From: Ornithinibacillus xuwenensis
Lineage (GTDB): Bacteria; Bacillota; Bacilli; Bacillales; Amphibacillaceae
DNA: 64,000 nt
Direction of reading: 5' to 3'
NCBI RefSeq assembly: GCF_039614845.1
Contig: NZ_JBDIML010000003.1
Span: 124,001-188,000 of the forward strand
Part shown: positions 17,490 through 26,069 of the stretch, piece by piece
Layout of the letters: each line of letters begins with the position of its first letter
Numbering within the stretch: the stretch's first letter is position 1
Notes under the pieces: generated by a model
The model's database searches: none
Seen by the model: only the letters and a program-made list of their open reading frames with translations
What the model was told of the DNA's origin: nothing
Position numbers and translations under genes: made by a program

Positions 17490-18206
17490 TTATGCTACTT
17501 CCGTATCCTCTCTAGTCTCCAAGACCTCTTGTTCTTCTCGCCATTTAATCATAAAAGAACTTAATAGCATGATAATGAATGGGTAGTAAATTAAATTTAA
17601 TACAATTTGTGTAATAATTTGCGCAGCAAAAGAATTAGTAATAGTAAAGATTTGGGCAGTAATAAAAACACCGACAATCATTTCCAAAAAGCCAGTAAAT
17701 ATTAGTAATAAAAATAGCTTAATGAAATGTTTCTTTCCAATCCGAATTCCCTCTTTGTAGGCTTTCCAAACCGATTTCTTATCAAAAATACTAATATATG
17801 GAATAGGCATGGTAAGCGCTAATAAGATGAATCCAGGTAAAATAAATAATGAAAAACCAACAATTGATGTAAATGCAATTAATGTTGCAAAAACAAAAAT
17901 TGTAAAGCCATTAACCACAAATTGATAAATTGAATCCCTAAGGCTTCTTTCACTATCGTAATGCTCATTATAAACAAAACGAATATATGGTACTTGTGCG
18001 TAGATAAACAGTAATACTGTTAAAAATCCATAATAGATATCTGCAAAAGAGTACAATGGATCAAAACTCGGAGTAACAGCATATATGTAATTTGTTGCGA
18101 AAGAATGCAATATTAGTAATGGTAAAGTTGTTAGAAGCATTAATAATAAAATTCTTTCAAATCTACCAGTATATAATTCCCACGTATTTCGAAAAGGACT
18201 ATTCAT
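17490..18206 (-). CDS. polytopic membrane protein, unknown function
   Basis: 238 residues with six predicted transmembrane helices and a charged C-terminal tail. The layout (paired helices around a KAYKEGIRIGKKHF cytoplasmic loop) resembles the YciC/DUF975-type integral membrane families, but I cannot assign it securely. It lies 79 bases downstream of the last Tad gene in the same direction and may be read through from that operon; no terminator separates them. Whether it serves the pilus is unclear. Confidence 0.6.
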   Translation of the reverse strand: MNSPFRNTWELYTGRFERILLLMLLTTLPLLILHSFATNYIYAVTPSFDPLYSFADIYYGFLTVLLFIYAQVPYIRFVYNEHYDSERSLRDSIYQFVVNGFTIFVFATLIAFTSIVGFSLFILPGFILLALTMPIPYISIFDKKSVWKAYKEGIRIGKKHFIKLFLLLIFTGFLEMIVGVFITAQIFTITNSFAAQIITQIVLNLIYYPFIIMLLSSFMIKWREEQEVLETREDTEVA

Positions 18207-18285
18207 GTATATCTCCTCTTTTTTTACTAGTACATTGGTAATTAAACGCTTGAGCTCGTCACGTACTTTCTTTCTATTATATTGC

Positions 18286-19056
18286 TTATTCGTATTCCAA
18301 ATTAACCGGTGTCGGTTTGGTCCATATAAGATTCAGAAAATCTACTACAGGTCCAGCAGATTCTTGATATACGTTTTCCGTAATGTCTACCATAATCTCA
18401 TCATATGAGGTAGACGTTACTTCATTTGCGGCTTTTATGACAATTCGGTTATCTTCAATATCAAGCTCAGCACCTTCTATTACGCCCCCATTTTGGTATA
18501 TCGTATCAATTGCCATTTCAATTGCGGCATTTTGAATGGCTCCATTTCCATATAATAATTCTTCGAGTTTTTCCTGAAGAAGCTCTCCACCGCTATCTAA
18601 TGCCTCATGAATTACCTTATCTAATGCCTCTAACTCAAGCTCATTATCAGACCAGTTATTATACCAAATACCTGTCATTCCTGACTTTTTTGATTCTAAG
18701 CTATCATCAAAATAGAAAAAGAACTCATAAACCTCTAATTTCTTCTCATACTCTTCCTTTGCTTCTTCATAAGCATCCCAAGCAGACTCATCCGCTTCCG
18801 AATCAGGAGGTGTTGGCGGTGTCGGTTCCGGGTAAGAATAATTTGTAATAATAGTTCTTACCTCTTCGTACAATGTACTAGTTGCTGCAAGACTGGCTTG
18901 AGAGGTAGTTGTTCCCGATCTCTCTTTCGTTGCTAGGACCGACCCTAAATTCATGACAAGTATAAACAAGACCATCATAATCCCTAACATACCTAGGACA
19001 AATAATGCTATATTTCCTCTTTCATCACGAAATAGATGACCCAATTTTTCTCTCAT
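18286..19056 (-). CDS. TadG-like pilus protein (Tad-domain N-terminus)
   Basis: 256 residues. A basic leader ending DERG is followed by a hydrophobic helix (NIALFVLGMLGIMMVLFILV), as in TadG-like proteins, though the usual Glu+5 after the putative cleavage site is absent. The rest is extracytoplasmic, with a Pro/Glu-rich coiled segment (about residues 78-110) and a C-terminal alpha/beta domain. Starts by ATGA overlap with the preceding tadE, so the two are coupled. Probable minor pilin or assembly factor. Confidence 0.72.
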   Translation of the reverse strand: MREKLGHLFRDERGNIALFVLGMLGIMMVLFILVMNLGSVLATKERSGTTTSQASLAATSTLYEEVRTIITNYSYPEPTPPTPPDSEADESAWDAYEEAKEEYEKKLEVYEFFFYFDDSLESKKSGMTGIWYNNWSDNELELEALDKVIHEALDSGGELLQEKLEELLYGNGAIQNAAIEMAIDTIYQNGGVIEGAELDIEDNRIVIKAANEVTSTSYDEIMVDITENVYQESAGPVVDFLNLIWTKPTPVNLEYE

Positions 19057-19454
19057 TCAATCACCCTACCATATGCCGTGGCATTATAATCGATGCTTTG
19101 AATCGTATCACCAAATAGCTCTGGAATGAGAATCAGTCGTATATTTACAGCAATTTCAGCAGTAAATTCCTTATCATACTGTGTTGGTTCGGTTACAAAG
19201 GAATTAAACGTTAAATAATCACCAGTAGCATTAATAATCTCTTGGGCTGCAGCTTGTGCTTCTCCCTTATTTTTTGTAACCGAATAAACCTCAGCATATT
19301 CGTTAATGGCAGACTGGGTTACAATTACAGCATTAATGCCAACAATAAACTGCCATATAATCATCATGAACAGTAAAGCAATTGGAATAATGCCCAAAAA
19401 TTCGATAGTCGCGCTTCCTTCTTCACTTCTTTTTATTTTTCTCAACCAGTTCAT
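19053..19454 (-). CDS. TadE-family pseudopilin
   Basis: 133 residues. Short basic leader then EEGS|ATIEFLG: a class IV-type processing site with Glu at +5, followed by a hydrophobic helix and a soluble C-terminal domain. The frame opens as far as 19520, overlapping the preceding stop, but that start has no ribosome-binding site, while GGAGGAAGG stands seven bases before the ATG at 19454. The translated sequence between 19520 and 19454 looks random. Member of the Tad operon; overlaps the TadG-like gene by 4 bases. Confidence 0.85.
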   Translation of the reverse strand: MNWLRKIKRSEEGSATIEFLGIIPIALLFMMIIWQFIVGINAVIVTQSAINEYAEVYSVTKNKGEAQAAAQEIINATGDYLTFNSFVTEPTQYDKEFTAEIAVNIRLILIPELFGDTIQSIDYNATAYGRVIE

Positions 19455-19519
19455 TCGGCGCCTTCCTCCACATACTGCCTTTGTATAGTAAGCTTGCCTT
19501 AAATCAGCTTCTGTTCTCA

Positions 19520-20017
19520 TTATTCAAGCGTAACATTGTGCTCCTCAGCTAACTCTAGTAATCTCTCATCTGCTTTTTGACCAAATTCCGCAGCTTCTAC
19601 TAGCTTTTGATCGGACCTCGTTAATAAATCATTTACTTCGCCTTCACTTGCCGCTGCAATAGTTTTCTCTAGCGCTTCATATTGAAGATCAAATGCCTCT
19701 TCCCAAGCAGTTAATTGTTCTAATCGTAACTCGTGTATTTCTTTAACGACTTTAGATTCAGGAGCCATTGATTCAATATGTTCTTTTACTTCTTTAATTA
19801 GCGGTAAGACATTTTCCGTTTGCAGTTTGTAGGTTTCTTCGGGGGACTCTGTGCTAAATGATTTTTGAACTTCCACATCTACTTGACTAGCTAACGAATT
19901 AACATTCTCTACATAATTATTATGATATTCAGCCAAGGCATCTCCCTCTGGCGAACTACCACAAGCAACCAGACCAAGAATCATGAAGAAGCCGATTACT
20001 TCTAGGATTTTTTTCAT
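19520..20017 (-). CDS. small helical lipoprotein in the Tad locus
   Basis: 165 residues. Lipobox LVACG (Cys near residue 19), then an all-helical, acidic domain with no motif I recognise. It is embedded between an unknown protein and tadE in the same direction, so it is probably part of the pilus operon, perhaps an envelope pilotin-like factor; that is inference. Confidence 0.7.
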   Translation of the reverse strand: MKKILEVIGFFMILGLVACGSSPEGDALAEYHNNYVENVNSLASQVDVEVQKSFSTESPEETYKLQTENVLPLIKEVKEHIESMAPESKVVKEIHELRLEQLTAWEEAFDLQYEALEKTIAAASEGEVNDLLTRSDQKLVEAAEFGQKADERLLELAEEHNVTLE

Positions 20018-20081
20018 ATATAAATCTCCTAACTAATGAAAAATATGGACACTATTATTGCATAATGAACTATCCATTTAT

Positions 20082-20906
20082 CTATGGATAACGTAATTGA
20101 TCTCGAAGCTGCTGATATCGTTCATATAAATCGTTTTTAAATTTCGATAACCAATACTGTTGATATTCTTCCTCCGTCAACGAGCTCATATCCTTTCCAT
20201 CTGTTAAAACTTCTAAAGAGTCGGCTAATTGTTTTTCTGCAACTGCACTTGTCATGTTCTTTAATGTATTGGAATCTCGAAACCGCATAAAAGATTGTAG
20301 TTCTGGTTTACTACTATTTTCGTATATCACATCAAAGTCGGATCGAAATTGATATCGGTCGTAGAATTGCTTATATTGAATCCATCCTGGAATCGGAAAT
20401 ACCTCAAATAATTCATCAATTTCATCGTGAAGGAAATACCCTCTATCCAAAACACTACTTGCAAATGCATTAACTTTTTGCCTTAGGTTAAGCATCTCTT
20501 TTTGTAGGTTAATCATTTCATCAATAATGTTGTAAGAACGCTGATATATTTCACTTAGGCTATCTTTTAATACATTTGATTCTAATACATTCTTCAAGTA
20601 GACTCGTATTTCTTCATAGATACTATAGTCTAGCTCTGCTCTTGCTTTGGTATTATTTTCAACCTTGTCAAACGTGATAGTGAAAAACACAAGAGGCTCC
20701 AGTGCTTTAAGTGCTTCTTCTTTACAGTTAGCATCAGGAGATACTACCGCAATAGATTTTACGTTACGGTTAAATTTCCCATGATAGTAAGCTAAATAGA
20801 ATCTATGATTATTTAGTAAATATGGGAAAATTTCAACCGTTACATTTTCATTCCACTTCTTATGTTTTTTTCCTAAATCCAATATTTGGTTACCGTCTAA
20901 TTTCAT
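20082..20906 (-). CDS. unrecognised cytoplasmic protein in the Tad locus
   Basis: 274 residues, no signal peptide and no transmembrane helix. A beta-rich N-terminal part (about 1-80, with FYLAYYHGKF and SIAVVSPDA) is followed by a long helical region (about 85-160) with heptad character and a helical C-terminus ending in YERYQQLRDQL. I do not recognise a family. ATG at 20906 with AGGTGG upstream is preferred to a GTG at 20918. It follows the repeat protein in the same operon. It could be a chaperone or scaffold for that exported protein; untested. Confidence 0.6.
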   Translation of the reverse strand: MKLDGNQILDLGKKHKKWNENVTVEIFPYLLNNHRFYLAYYHGKFNRNVKSIAVVSPDANCKEEALKALEPLVFFTITFDKVENNTKARAELDYSIYEEIRVYLKNVLESNVLKDSLSEIYQRSYNIIDEMINLQKEMLNLRQKVNAFASSVLDRGYFLHDEIDELFEVFPIPGWIQYKQFYDRYQFRSDFDVIYENSSKPELQSFMRFRDSNTLKNMTSAVAEKQLADSLEVLTDGKDMSSLTEEEYQQYWLSKFKNDLYERYQQLRDQLRYP

Positions 20907-21007
20907 TATGTATGCCACCTAATTCTGTTTTTTAGGAAACAGTAAAGAGAAATAATTCACTCTACTGTTTCCTATTATTATTTATCTAGCCTTCTGGCAA
21001 ATAACAA

Positions 21008-22441
21008 TTATGAGAACCAGCCTTTTATCGTACTACCGAGCTTTTTCGCTCCATCCACAACCGATTTCCCAGCATTCTTAATTGCGCTTCCAGCCTTTTT
21101 AGTAGCACCAGCAATCTTATCCCAATTTTTCGCTACTACTTGCGTTGTTTTGGAGACAACATATAATCCACCACCAACAACGATTAATCCAGCACCAACC
21201 GCCTGACCGCCAGGAATTGCTGCTGCTACCCCACCTGCACTCATGAGTGTTTCTCCAAGATTAGCGCCTACATCAGCAATCGCTGCGGTCCTTTCAGAAC
21301 CATCTGTTGTGCTTTGCCATGTATTAACAGCATTACTTACACTTACACCTGTTTTGTACGCGGATAATCCAGCATTAACTCCCGATGCGACAAAATTTAA
21401 TTTGGATATCGCTCCCATGGAGCCCCAAGTACTAGATACATTCGCAATGTCCATATTATTCCATACAGTTCTAGCTGAATCTTTTATCAGTCCACCGTAT
21501 TGAGCAAATTTTGAAGCAGTCGATACTTGATATGCATTATTTGTTAATGATGCGGCATTTGTATTAAAAGCAGCTTGCCTAAATCCCTCTAACTTTGAAT
21601 AACTATCATACGCAGAATAACCTTTATCACCTATATCATAAAGATCAAAAGCTACGTGATTTCCGTATTGAAGCTTAATACTGTCAGCAAATACACTTCT
21701 AACATAGTTTGGACTTAAACCGCCTGGTCGATTAGGATCAAAATCTACAACACCATTTACAACACTATCCCAAACGTACTTTGTGGCTTTAAATTCATCC
21801 GTATCGTAAAATTGTTCGCCGGGCTTAAACGATGGATCTGTAGGGTCGGAAGTGATGACTTCCGTTCCAGTACCTGGTGTCCCGTTAAATCCAGGAATTA
21901 ACCAAGGATTCCCCTCTGAGCCTTCACCCTTCCAGCCGGAATTTGACCAAGGACTACCTAATATATCATTACCAGTCCAGCCGGAACTCGACCAAGGGGT
22001 ACCATTATAACCATACATACTCCAACCAGAATTAGCCCATGGACTTCCCTCAAACTGTTGTCCATTCCAGCCATTTGTTGTCCATGAATTCCCTTCAAAA
22101 TCTGAACCATTCCAGTCTTGCTGAATCCAGGAATCCCCTTGGAAGTATGGTGAACTCCAACCCTGCTGCTTCCAGTCATTTCCGTCAAATCCAGAACTAT
22201 TCCATCCACCCTGACTCCAGTTGGTCCCGTTCCATTTTGAGCCCTTCCAACCTTCACTATTCCATGAATCACCTGACCACTCAAGTTCACTACCATCCCA
22301 TGGATCTCCTGACCATGGATTACCTTCCCACGGATCTCCTGACCAGGACTCCACAGCATATGCTGTTGGAGTCATTACTGGAAGAAAAGTTAGAACAATA
22401 ATACCGAATAAGGCTATTACTCTTCTAAAAAGTCTATCCAA
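21008..22441 (-). CDS. secreted Trp/Gly 15-residue-repeat protein of the Tad locus
   Basis: About 477 residues, start TTG at 22441 because AGGAGGTGG lies just upstream; the frame runs to 22474. Signal peptide ends near AYA (residue 29). Residues about 33-55 hold 5-residue GDPWx/GNPWx units, then about 57-191 hold nine exact 15-residue repeats of the form GxxWxxxGWxxxxFx. After a linker comes a globular domain (about 205-340), then a Gly/Ala-rich hydrophobic stretch (SAGGVAAAIPGGQAVGAGL) and a basic amphipathic C-terminus rich in AKKAGSAIKNAG-type units. It lies between a VWA lipoprotein and an unknown protein in the Tad operon. No known family recognised; an adhesive or membrane-interacting surface protein is plausible. 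Confidence 0.75.
   Translation of the reverse strand: MDRLFRRVIALFGIIVLTFLPVMTPTAYAVESWSGDPWEGNPWSGDPWDGSELEWSGDSWNSEGWKGSKWNGTNWSQGGWNSSGFDGNDWKQQGWSSPYFQGDSWIQQDWNGSDFEGNSWTTNGWNGQQFEGSPWANSGWSMYGYNGTPWSSSGWTGNDILGSPWSNSGWKGEGSEGNPWLIPGFNGTPGTGTEVITSDPTDPSFKPGEQFYDTDEFKATKYVWDSVVNGVVDFDPNRPGGLSPNYVRSVFADSIKLQYGNHVAFDLYDIGDKGYSAYDSYSKLEGFRQAAFNTNAASLTNNAYQVSTASKFAQYGGLIKDSARTVWNNMDIANVSSTWGSMGAISKLNFVASGVNAGLSAYKTGVSVSNAVNTWQSTTDGSERTAAIADVGANLGETLMSAGGVAAAIPGGQAVGAGLIVVGGGLYVVSKTTQVVAKNWDKIAGATKKAGSAIKNAGKSVVDGAKKLGSTIKGWFS
21869..22273 (-). repeat. nine tandem 45-bp coding repeats (15 aa each)
   Basis: Each unit begins G-[DNST]-[SNPD]-W and has GW at positions 8-9 (QDW in unit 4, GF in the last). 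The protein period is exactly 15 with no indels, while the DNA has diverged strongly between units, so the array is old and kept by selection on the protein. Confidence 0.85.
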
Positions 22442-22488
22442 AAAACTCCACCTCCTCTTCTCGATAAGTAACATAATATATAAGACTA

Positions 22489-23904
22489 TTACTCAGTTCC
22501 CTGATTATACTTTTCATTAATAGACTGCTTTATCTCATCTAGTTTCTCAGCACTGATTCCTTCCAATTCTTTTACAATTTCATCCTGACCATCTTCTATG
22601 ATTATATGGACTTCATCCCGTAAATCCCGGAGATATTCTCGTTGTTCGAAAGTTATAATACTTTCGTCCTCAAATATTCTTGCTAACCTAGAAATATTGT
22701 TCGATTGTCTTGTTTCCTTCCTACCCCATTCATTACTAACTCTTAAAATATCAAAATTATTATCCACTCTAATGCTGTCGACATCATCTAGGGCTTCGTC
22801 TTTCCAATCCTTCCATGCCTCCAATACTTCTTCAGCACGATTAAATTCATCTTCTAATTCACTTTGATCGTTAGCCATCGAGAAAATTCCACCTGATACC
22901 TCGGCCATCTCCTTTAATTGTGCCTGTGCCTCGCTATCCACATTAAATCCAATAATATTAATTATTGGCTTAGCATTAGAATCAGAAAGTGACTTAGCAA
23001 CAGCTACAGGATCACCATCACATGTCTCAATTCCATCACTAACAACATAAATTAAATTCGTGTTATTTTCGGTATCATATTCTGCTAAAGCTCTTTGTGC
23101 TTGTTTTAAAGCGTCTGCCAGCGGTGTCCACCCTGCTGGACTTATTGCATCAAGTTCCTTTTTAAATGACTGCTCATCATATGGAGCGTATCCATAAACC
23201 TGCTCAATCGTGCTACAAGAAAGCTCTTTATCGCTTTCTGAGCCAGTTCCTTTATGTCCATAAACCCTTAGAGAAACATTCGCTTCCTCTGGTACTTGCT
23301 TCATAAAGTTATGAATTGCCTCTTTTGCGATTTCCATCATGGTTTGATTTCCAATATATGCACCCATGCTTCCGCTTCCATCTAGCAATACTTCAACATT
23401 GTAATTCTCTTTAAAATGAAAGCGTGAATCTGGCAAATCAGGATTTCCGAATGATCCAAATTCCCATTTTTTGATAGTGTCCTGGGGATCAGGGAAATCT
23501 TCTGCGACAAGAGAATATAAGTAATTAAAATATGATTGAAGCTGTTCTTCCGTAGCATCCTCAGGTAAAGGTTCTATTTTTTTTACCTCTTCCACTACTT
23601 GATCAATAACACTATCATCACGAACATCAATACCAGCATAAGGACCAACTACTTGCTGGATCACATCATTTGTTTTTTGAGGCACGTCATCCACTTCACC
23701 TAAGAAGTTTAAATCTGCAGTATTCTGATTCTTACTTTGATTGTCATTTTCCTCTTCTGCCTCTTCATCTTCCACTCCGGAAACTACTTCCGATTCTGGG
23801 GGATCCTTTGGCGAAGAGTCTTTGGTATCTTTGTCATCCTTACAGCCTGCTATGAACAATACGGCAAGTAGAATTATAGAGATTACGAATGATTTGTATT
23901 TCAT
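22489..23904 (-). CDS. VWA-domain lipoprotein in the Tad locus
   Basis: 471 residues. Lipobox FIAGC (Cys21), an acidic disordered linker to about residue 65, then a von Willebrand factor A domain at about 168-350 with a complete MIDAS: DGSGS at 175-179, a Thr in GWTPLADAL and an Asp in VVSDGIETCDGD. The C-terminal 120 residues are helical. VWA proteins with intact MIDAS bind protein ligands through Mg2+ and frequently accompany pili as adhesins. Good ribosome-binding site AGGAGA. Located between flp and the repeat protein, so it may be the pilus-associated adhesin. Confidence 0.85.
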   Translation of the reverse strand: MKYKSFVISIILLAVLFIAGCKDDKDTKDSSPKDPPESEVVSGVEDEEAEEENDNQSKNQNTADLNFLGEVDDVPQKTNDVIQQVVGPYAGIDVRDDSVIDQVVEEVKKIEPLPEDATEEQLQSYFNYLYSLVAEDFPDPQDTIKKWEFGSFGNPDLPDSRFHFKENYNVEVLLDGSGSMGAYIGNQTMMEIAKEAIHNFMKQVPEEANVSLRVYGHKGTGSESDKELSCSTIEQVYGYAPYDEQSFKKELDAISPAGWTPLADALKQAQRALAEYDTENNTNLIYVVSDGIETCDGDPVAVAKSLSDSNAKPIINIIGFNVDSEAQAQLKEMAEVSGGIFSMANDQSELEDEFNRAEEVLEAWKDWKDEALDDVDSIRVDNNFDILRVSNEWGRKETRQSNNISRLARIFEDESIITFEQREYLRDLRDEVHIIIEDGQDEIVKELEGISAEKLDEIKQSINEKYNQGTE

Positions 23905-23963
23905 ATATGAATTCTCCTAAACTTTAGTATTACAGCCATTTTAAAACAGGTAGTATTTATAAT

Positions 23964-24179
23964 TTATCCTCCGATTTTATCTATAAAATCTCCAAACTTT
24001 TCCTTTATATCTTGACCAATACTGTTGTCACCGCTAAACACCTGTGAAATAACACCAACAATGATAACAACTACAGCTGCAATTCCTAACCATTCAAGCG
24101 TTTGAGATCCTCTTTCCTCTCTTTTCCACTCTGTCATTTTGTTCAAAAACTTTCCATAAGCACCATTCAATAATTTCAT
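23964..24179 (-). CDS. flp: Flp-family major pilin
   Basis: 71 residues. A 24-residue basic leader ends at RG|SQTLEW, a Flp-type prepilin cleavage site with Glu at +5 (E29), followed by a hydrophobic helix LGIAAVVVIIVGVIS and a short soluble tail. Ribosome-binding site AAGGAGG. It follows tadC by 21 bases. This is the likely main subunit of the fibre. The classical Flp motif places Gly-x-x-x-x-Glu-Tyr at this spot; here Trp replaces Tyr. Confidence 0.88.
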   Translation of the reverse strand: MKLLNGAYGKFLNKMTEWKREERGSQTLEWLGIAAVVVIIVGVISQVFSGDNSIGQDIKEKFGDFIDKIGG

Positions 24180-24200
24180 CTGTGTTTCCTCCTTATAAAT

Positions 24201-25136
24201 TTAAAATGTTGAAAAAATACTATTTTCACCCAGTAGCATATTCATGATCATTAAACCAGCAATCATTAAGATAGATACTGGGGCAATTAAAAAGGTCGTG
24301 ACAAGCGTAACCTTAGGTGATGCCTTTGCGGCTAGCTCCTTTACTTTCTCTTCTCGCATTTGTCTCATATCATCCGCTTGTATTCTAAATGTAGTAGCAA
24401 TTGGAACTCCTAAATTCATTCCCTGGATTAATGATTTGATTAGGGATTGAAATTCAGAATTATCGTTCCGTTTTAACAATTCTCGATAAGCTCTTTCTCT
24501 TGGCACTCCTAGGTCAATTTCATTGTTAAATCTAGAAAACTCCTCTCGAATTGGCCCCTCAAAGTGTCGAATCACCTCCCGTAAAGCATGGTCCAAGCTA
24601 ACACCTGCCTGAACACTCGTACTTACTGTATCCAAGAAATCAGGTAACTCCTTCCTGATTAGCTCTTGTCGTTTCTTCGCCTCTCTTTTGATTAGAACAA
24701 TAGGTAAAAAATAGCCTAATATTGGTGAGAATGCTAAAAAATATTGTGAAAATGGAAGTCCAATAACAATTGCCAATATTCCAAAAAATAAACCTATAAA
24801 AAACAGGAAAATCTTAAGTCCTTGAAAACGCTTGACGGTTAATCGAAGAGGATTACCTGATTTACGTAACCATTCCTCTACATCATGATTCTCACTAAAG
24901 AAATTGATTCGTTGACCAAGATCGGAAAAATCATCCGCATATTTTGTCATCTGTTCAAATAATGCCGCTCTTCTATTTTTCTTTTTTTCTTTTTTCTCAA
25001 AAGGATCGATGTTCGTCACTACTGCTACATGTTCAATCCTTTTTCTTTTTTCCTTTAAAAAGGTCCAATAATGCTTCAAAAATAATAAAATACTGAACCA
25101 AAAAGCAATTATACATAGTAGAATTAATGCATCCAT
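24201..25136 (-). CDS. tadC: TadC platform protein (type II secretion F domain)
   Basis: 311 residues. N-terminal membrane helix, cytoplasmic helical region, two central helices, then a T2SSF domain (about 165-290) containing LPDFLDTVSTSVQAG and a final helix pair. Forms the inner-membrane platform with TadB on which CpaF acts. It starts 4 bases after the tadB stop. Confidence 0.88.
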   Translation of the reverse strand: MDALILLCIIAFWFSILLFLKHYWTFLKEKRKRIEHVAVVTNIDPFEKKEKKKNRRAALFEQMTKYADDFSDLGQRINFFSENHDVEEWLRKSGNPLRLTVKRFQGLKIFLFFIGLFFGILAIVIGLPFSQYFLAFSPILGYFLPIVLIKREAKKRQELIRKELPDFLDTVSTSVQAGVSLDHALREVIRHFEGPIREEFSRFNNEIDLGVPRERAYRELLKRNDNSEFQSLIKSLIQGMNLGVPIATTFRIQADDMRQMREEKVKELAAKASPKVTLVTTFLIAPVSILMIAGLMIMNMLLGENSIFSTF

Positions 25137-25139
25137 AAG

Positions 25140-26069
25140 CTACACCTTTATATCCGTGATTTTTCTTATAATCAAAAACGATAAGACGATTGCACCCAAA
25201 AATAAAATTAGAATAATAATGCCAAACCCTGAAAACAATGGCTCAATAAAGCCATCAATCACATTATTCATCACGAGTAATAAGAAGACTGGTAAAACCG
25301 GAACAATAAAGGAAATATATTTTTGTTCAGCAGTCATCGTTTTTATAGTTTGTGATAATACCTTTCTATCCTCAAATGTGTTCGCCATTGTATCTAGTGT
25401 GACTGCTAGGTTTCCACCTGTTTTTTTCTGAATTAATAATGTTGCAATAAACAAGTTAAAGTCCTTTGAGCTGTTTCTTTTCTGAACAGACCGGAAAGCT
25501 GACTCTAATGAAACTCCAAGCTTTAACTCGTTCGCAATCCTTTTAAATTCCTCACCTGCAGGTCCTGTAATTTCTCTTGCAACTATCTCCAATCCCTGGT
25601 TAATCGTAAGACCTGAACGAGCTGCATTTGCTAGTAATCTACAAACCTCTGATAATTGTTCATTAAATCGCATTTCATAATTGTTCTTTCGGAAGTAAAA
25701 TAATAGGAAATGTGAAACCACCATTATTCCCACTGAAAGCAAGAGCCCCACCTGCATCGGCATGTTAAAAATGACATAGAATAACACAAATAAGATTAAG
25801 GATCCAACAACTAATATGCCAATATATTCAGATGGTAAAAGCTTTAAGTTGGCATTCTGTAGCTTATTCCGTAATACCTTTGCGCTTTCCCGTTTATCAT
25901 AGCGATCACCTAATTTACTTATGAAACTCTTTCTTTCTTCCTCTGGAAACCAGTCTTTGATCTTATGATTCCATTCTCGTTTATGATTTCGATAGCCAAG
26001 ATAGAAGTAGATTCCTATTAGGAAGAAGAGCACTGCAAAGCTATAAAGTATAGACACGGTTAAATTCAT
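25140..26069 (-). CDS. tadB: TadB platform protein (type II secretion F domain)
   Basis: 309 residues with the same layout as TadC: membrane helices near residues 5-25 and 85-120, a T2SSF domain with ANAARSGLTINQGLE and KRNSSKDFNLFIATL, and two C-terminal helices. The start at 26069 follows AAAAGGAGAG and overlaps the cpaF end by 29 bases; a longer frame to 26108 is not supported by a ribosome-binding site. Works with CpaF and TadC. Confidence 0.88.
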   Translation of the reverse strand: MNLTVSILYSFAVLFFLIGIYFYLGYRNHKREWNHKIKDWFPEEERKSFISKLGDRYDKRESAKVLRNKLQNANLKLLPSEYIGILVVGSLILFVLFYVIFNMPMQVGLLLSVGIMVVSHFLLFYFRKNNYEMRFNEQLSEVCRLLANAARSGLTINQGLEIVAREITGPAGEEFKRIANELKLGVSLESAFRSVQKRNSSKDFNLFIATLLIQKKTGGNLAVTLDTMANTFEDRKVLSQTIKTMTAEQKYISFIVPVLPVFLLLVMNNVIDGFIEPLFSGFGIIILILFLGAIVLSFLIIRKITDIKV

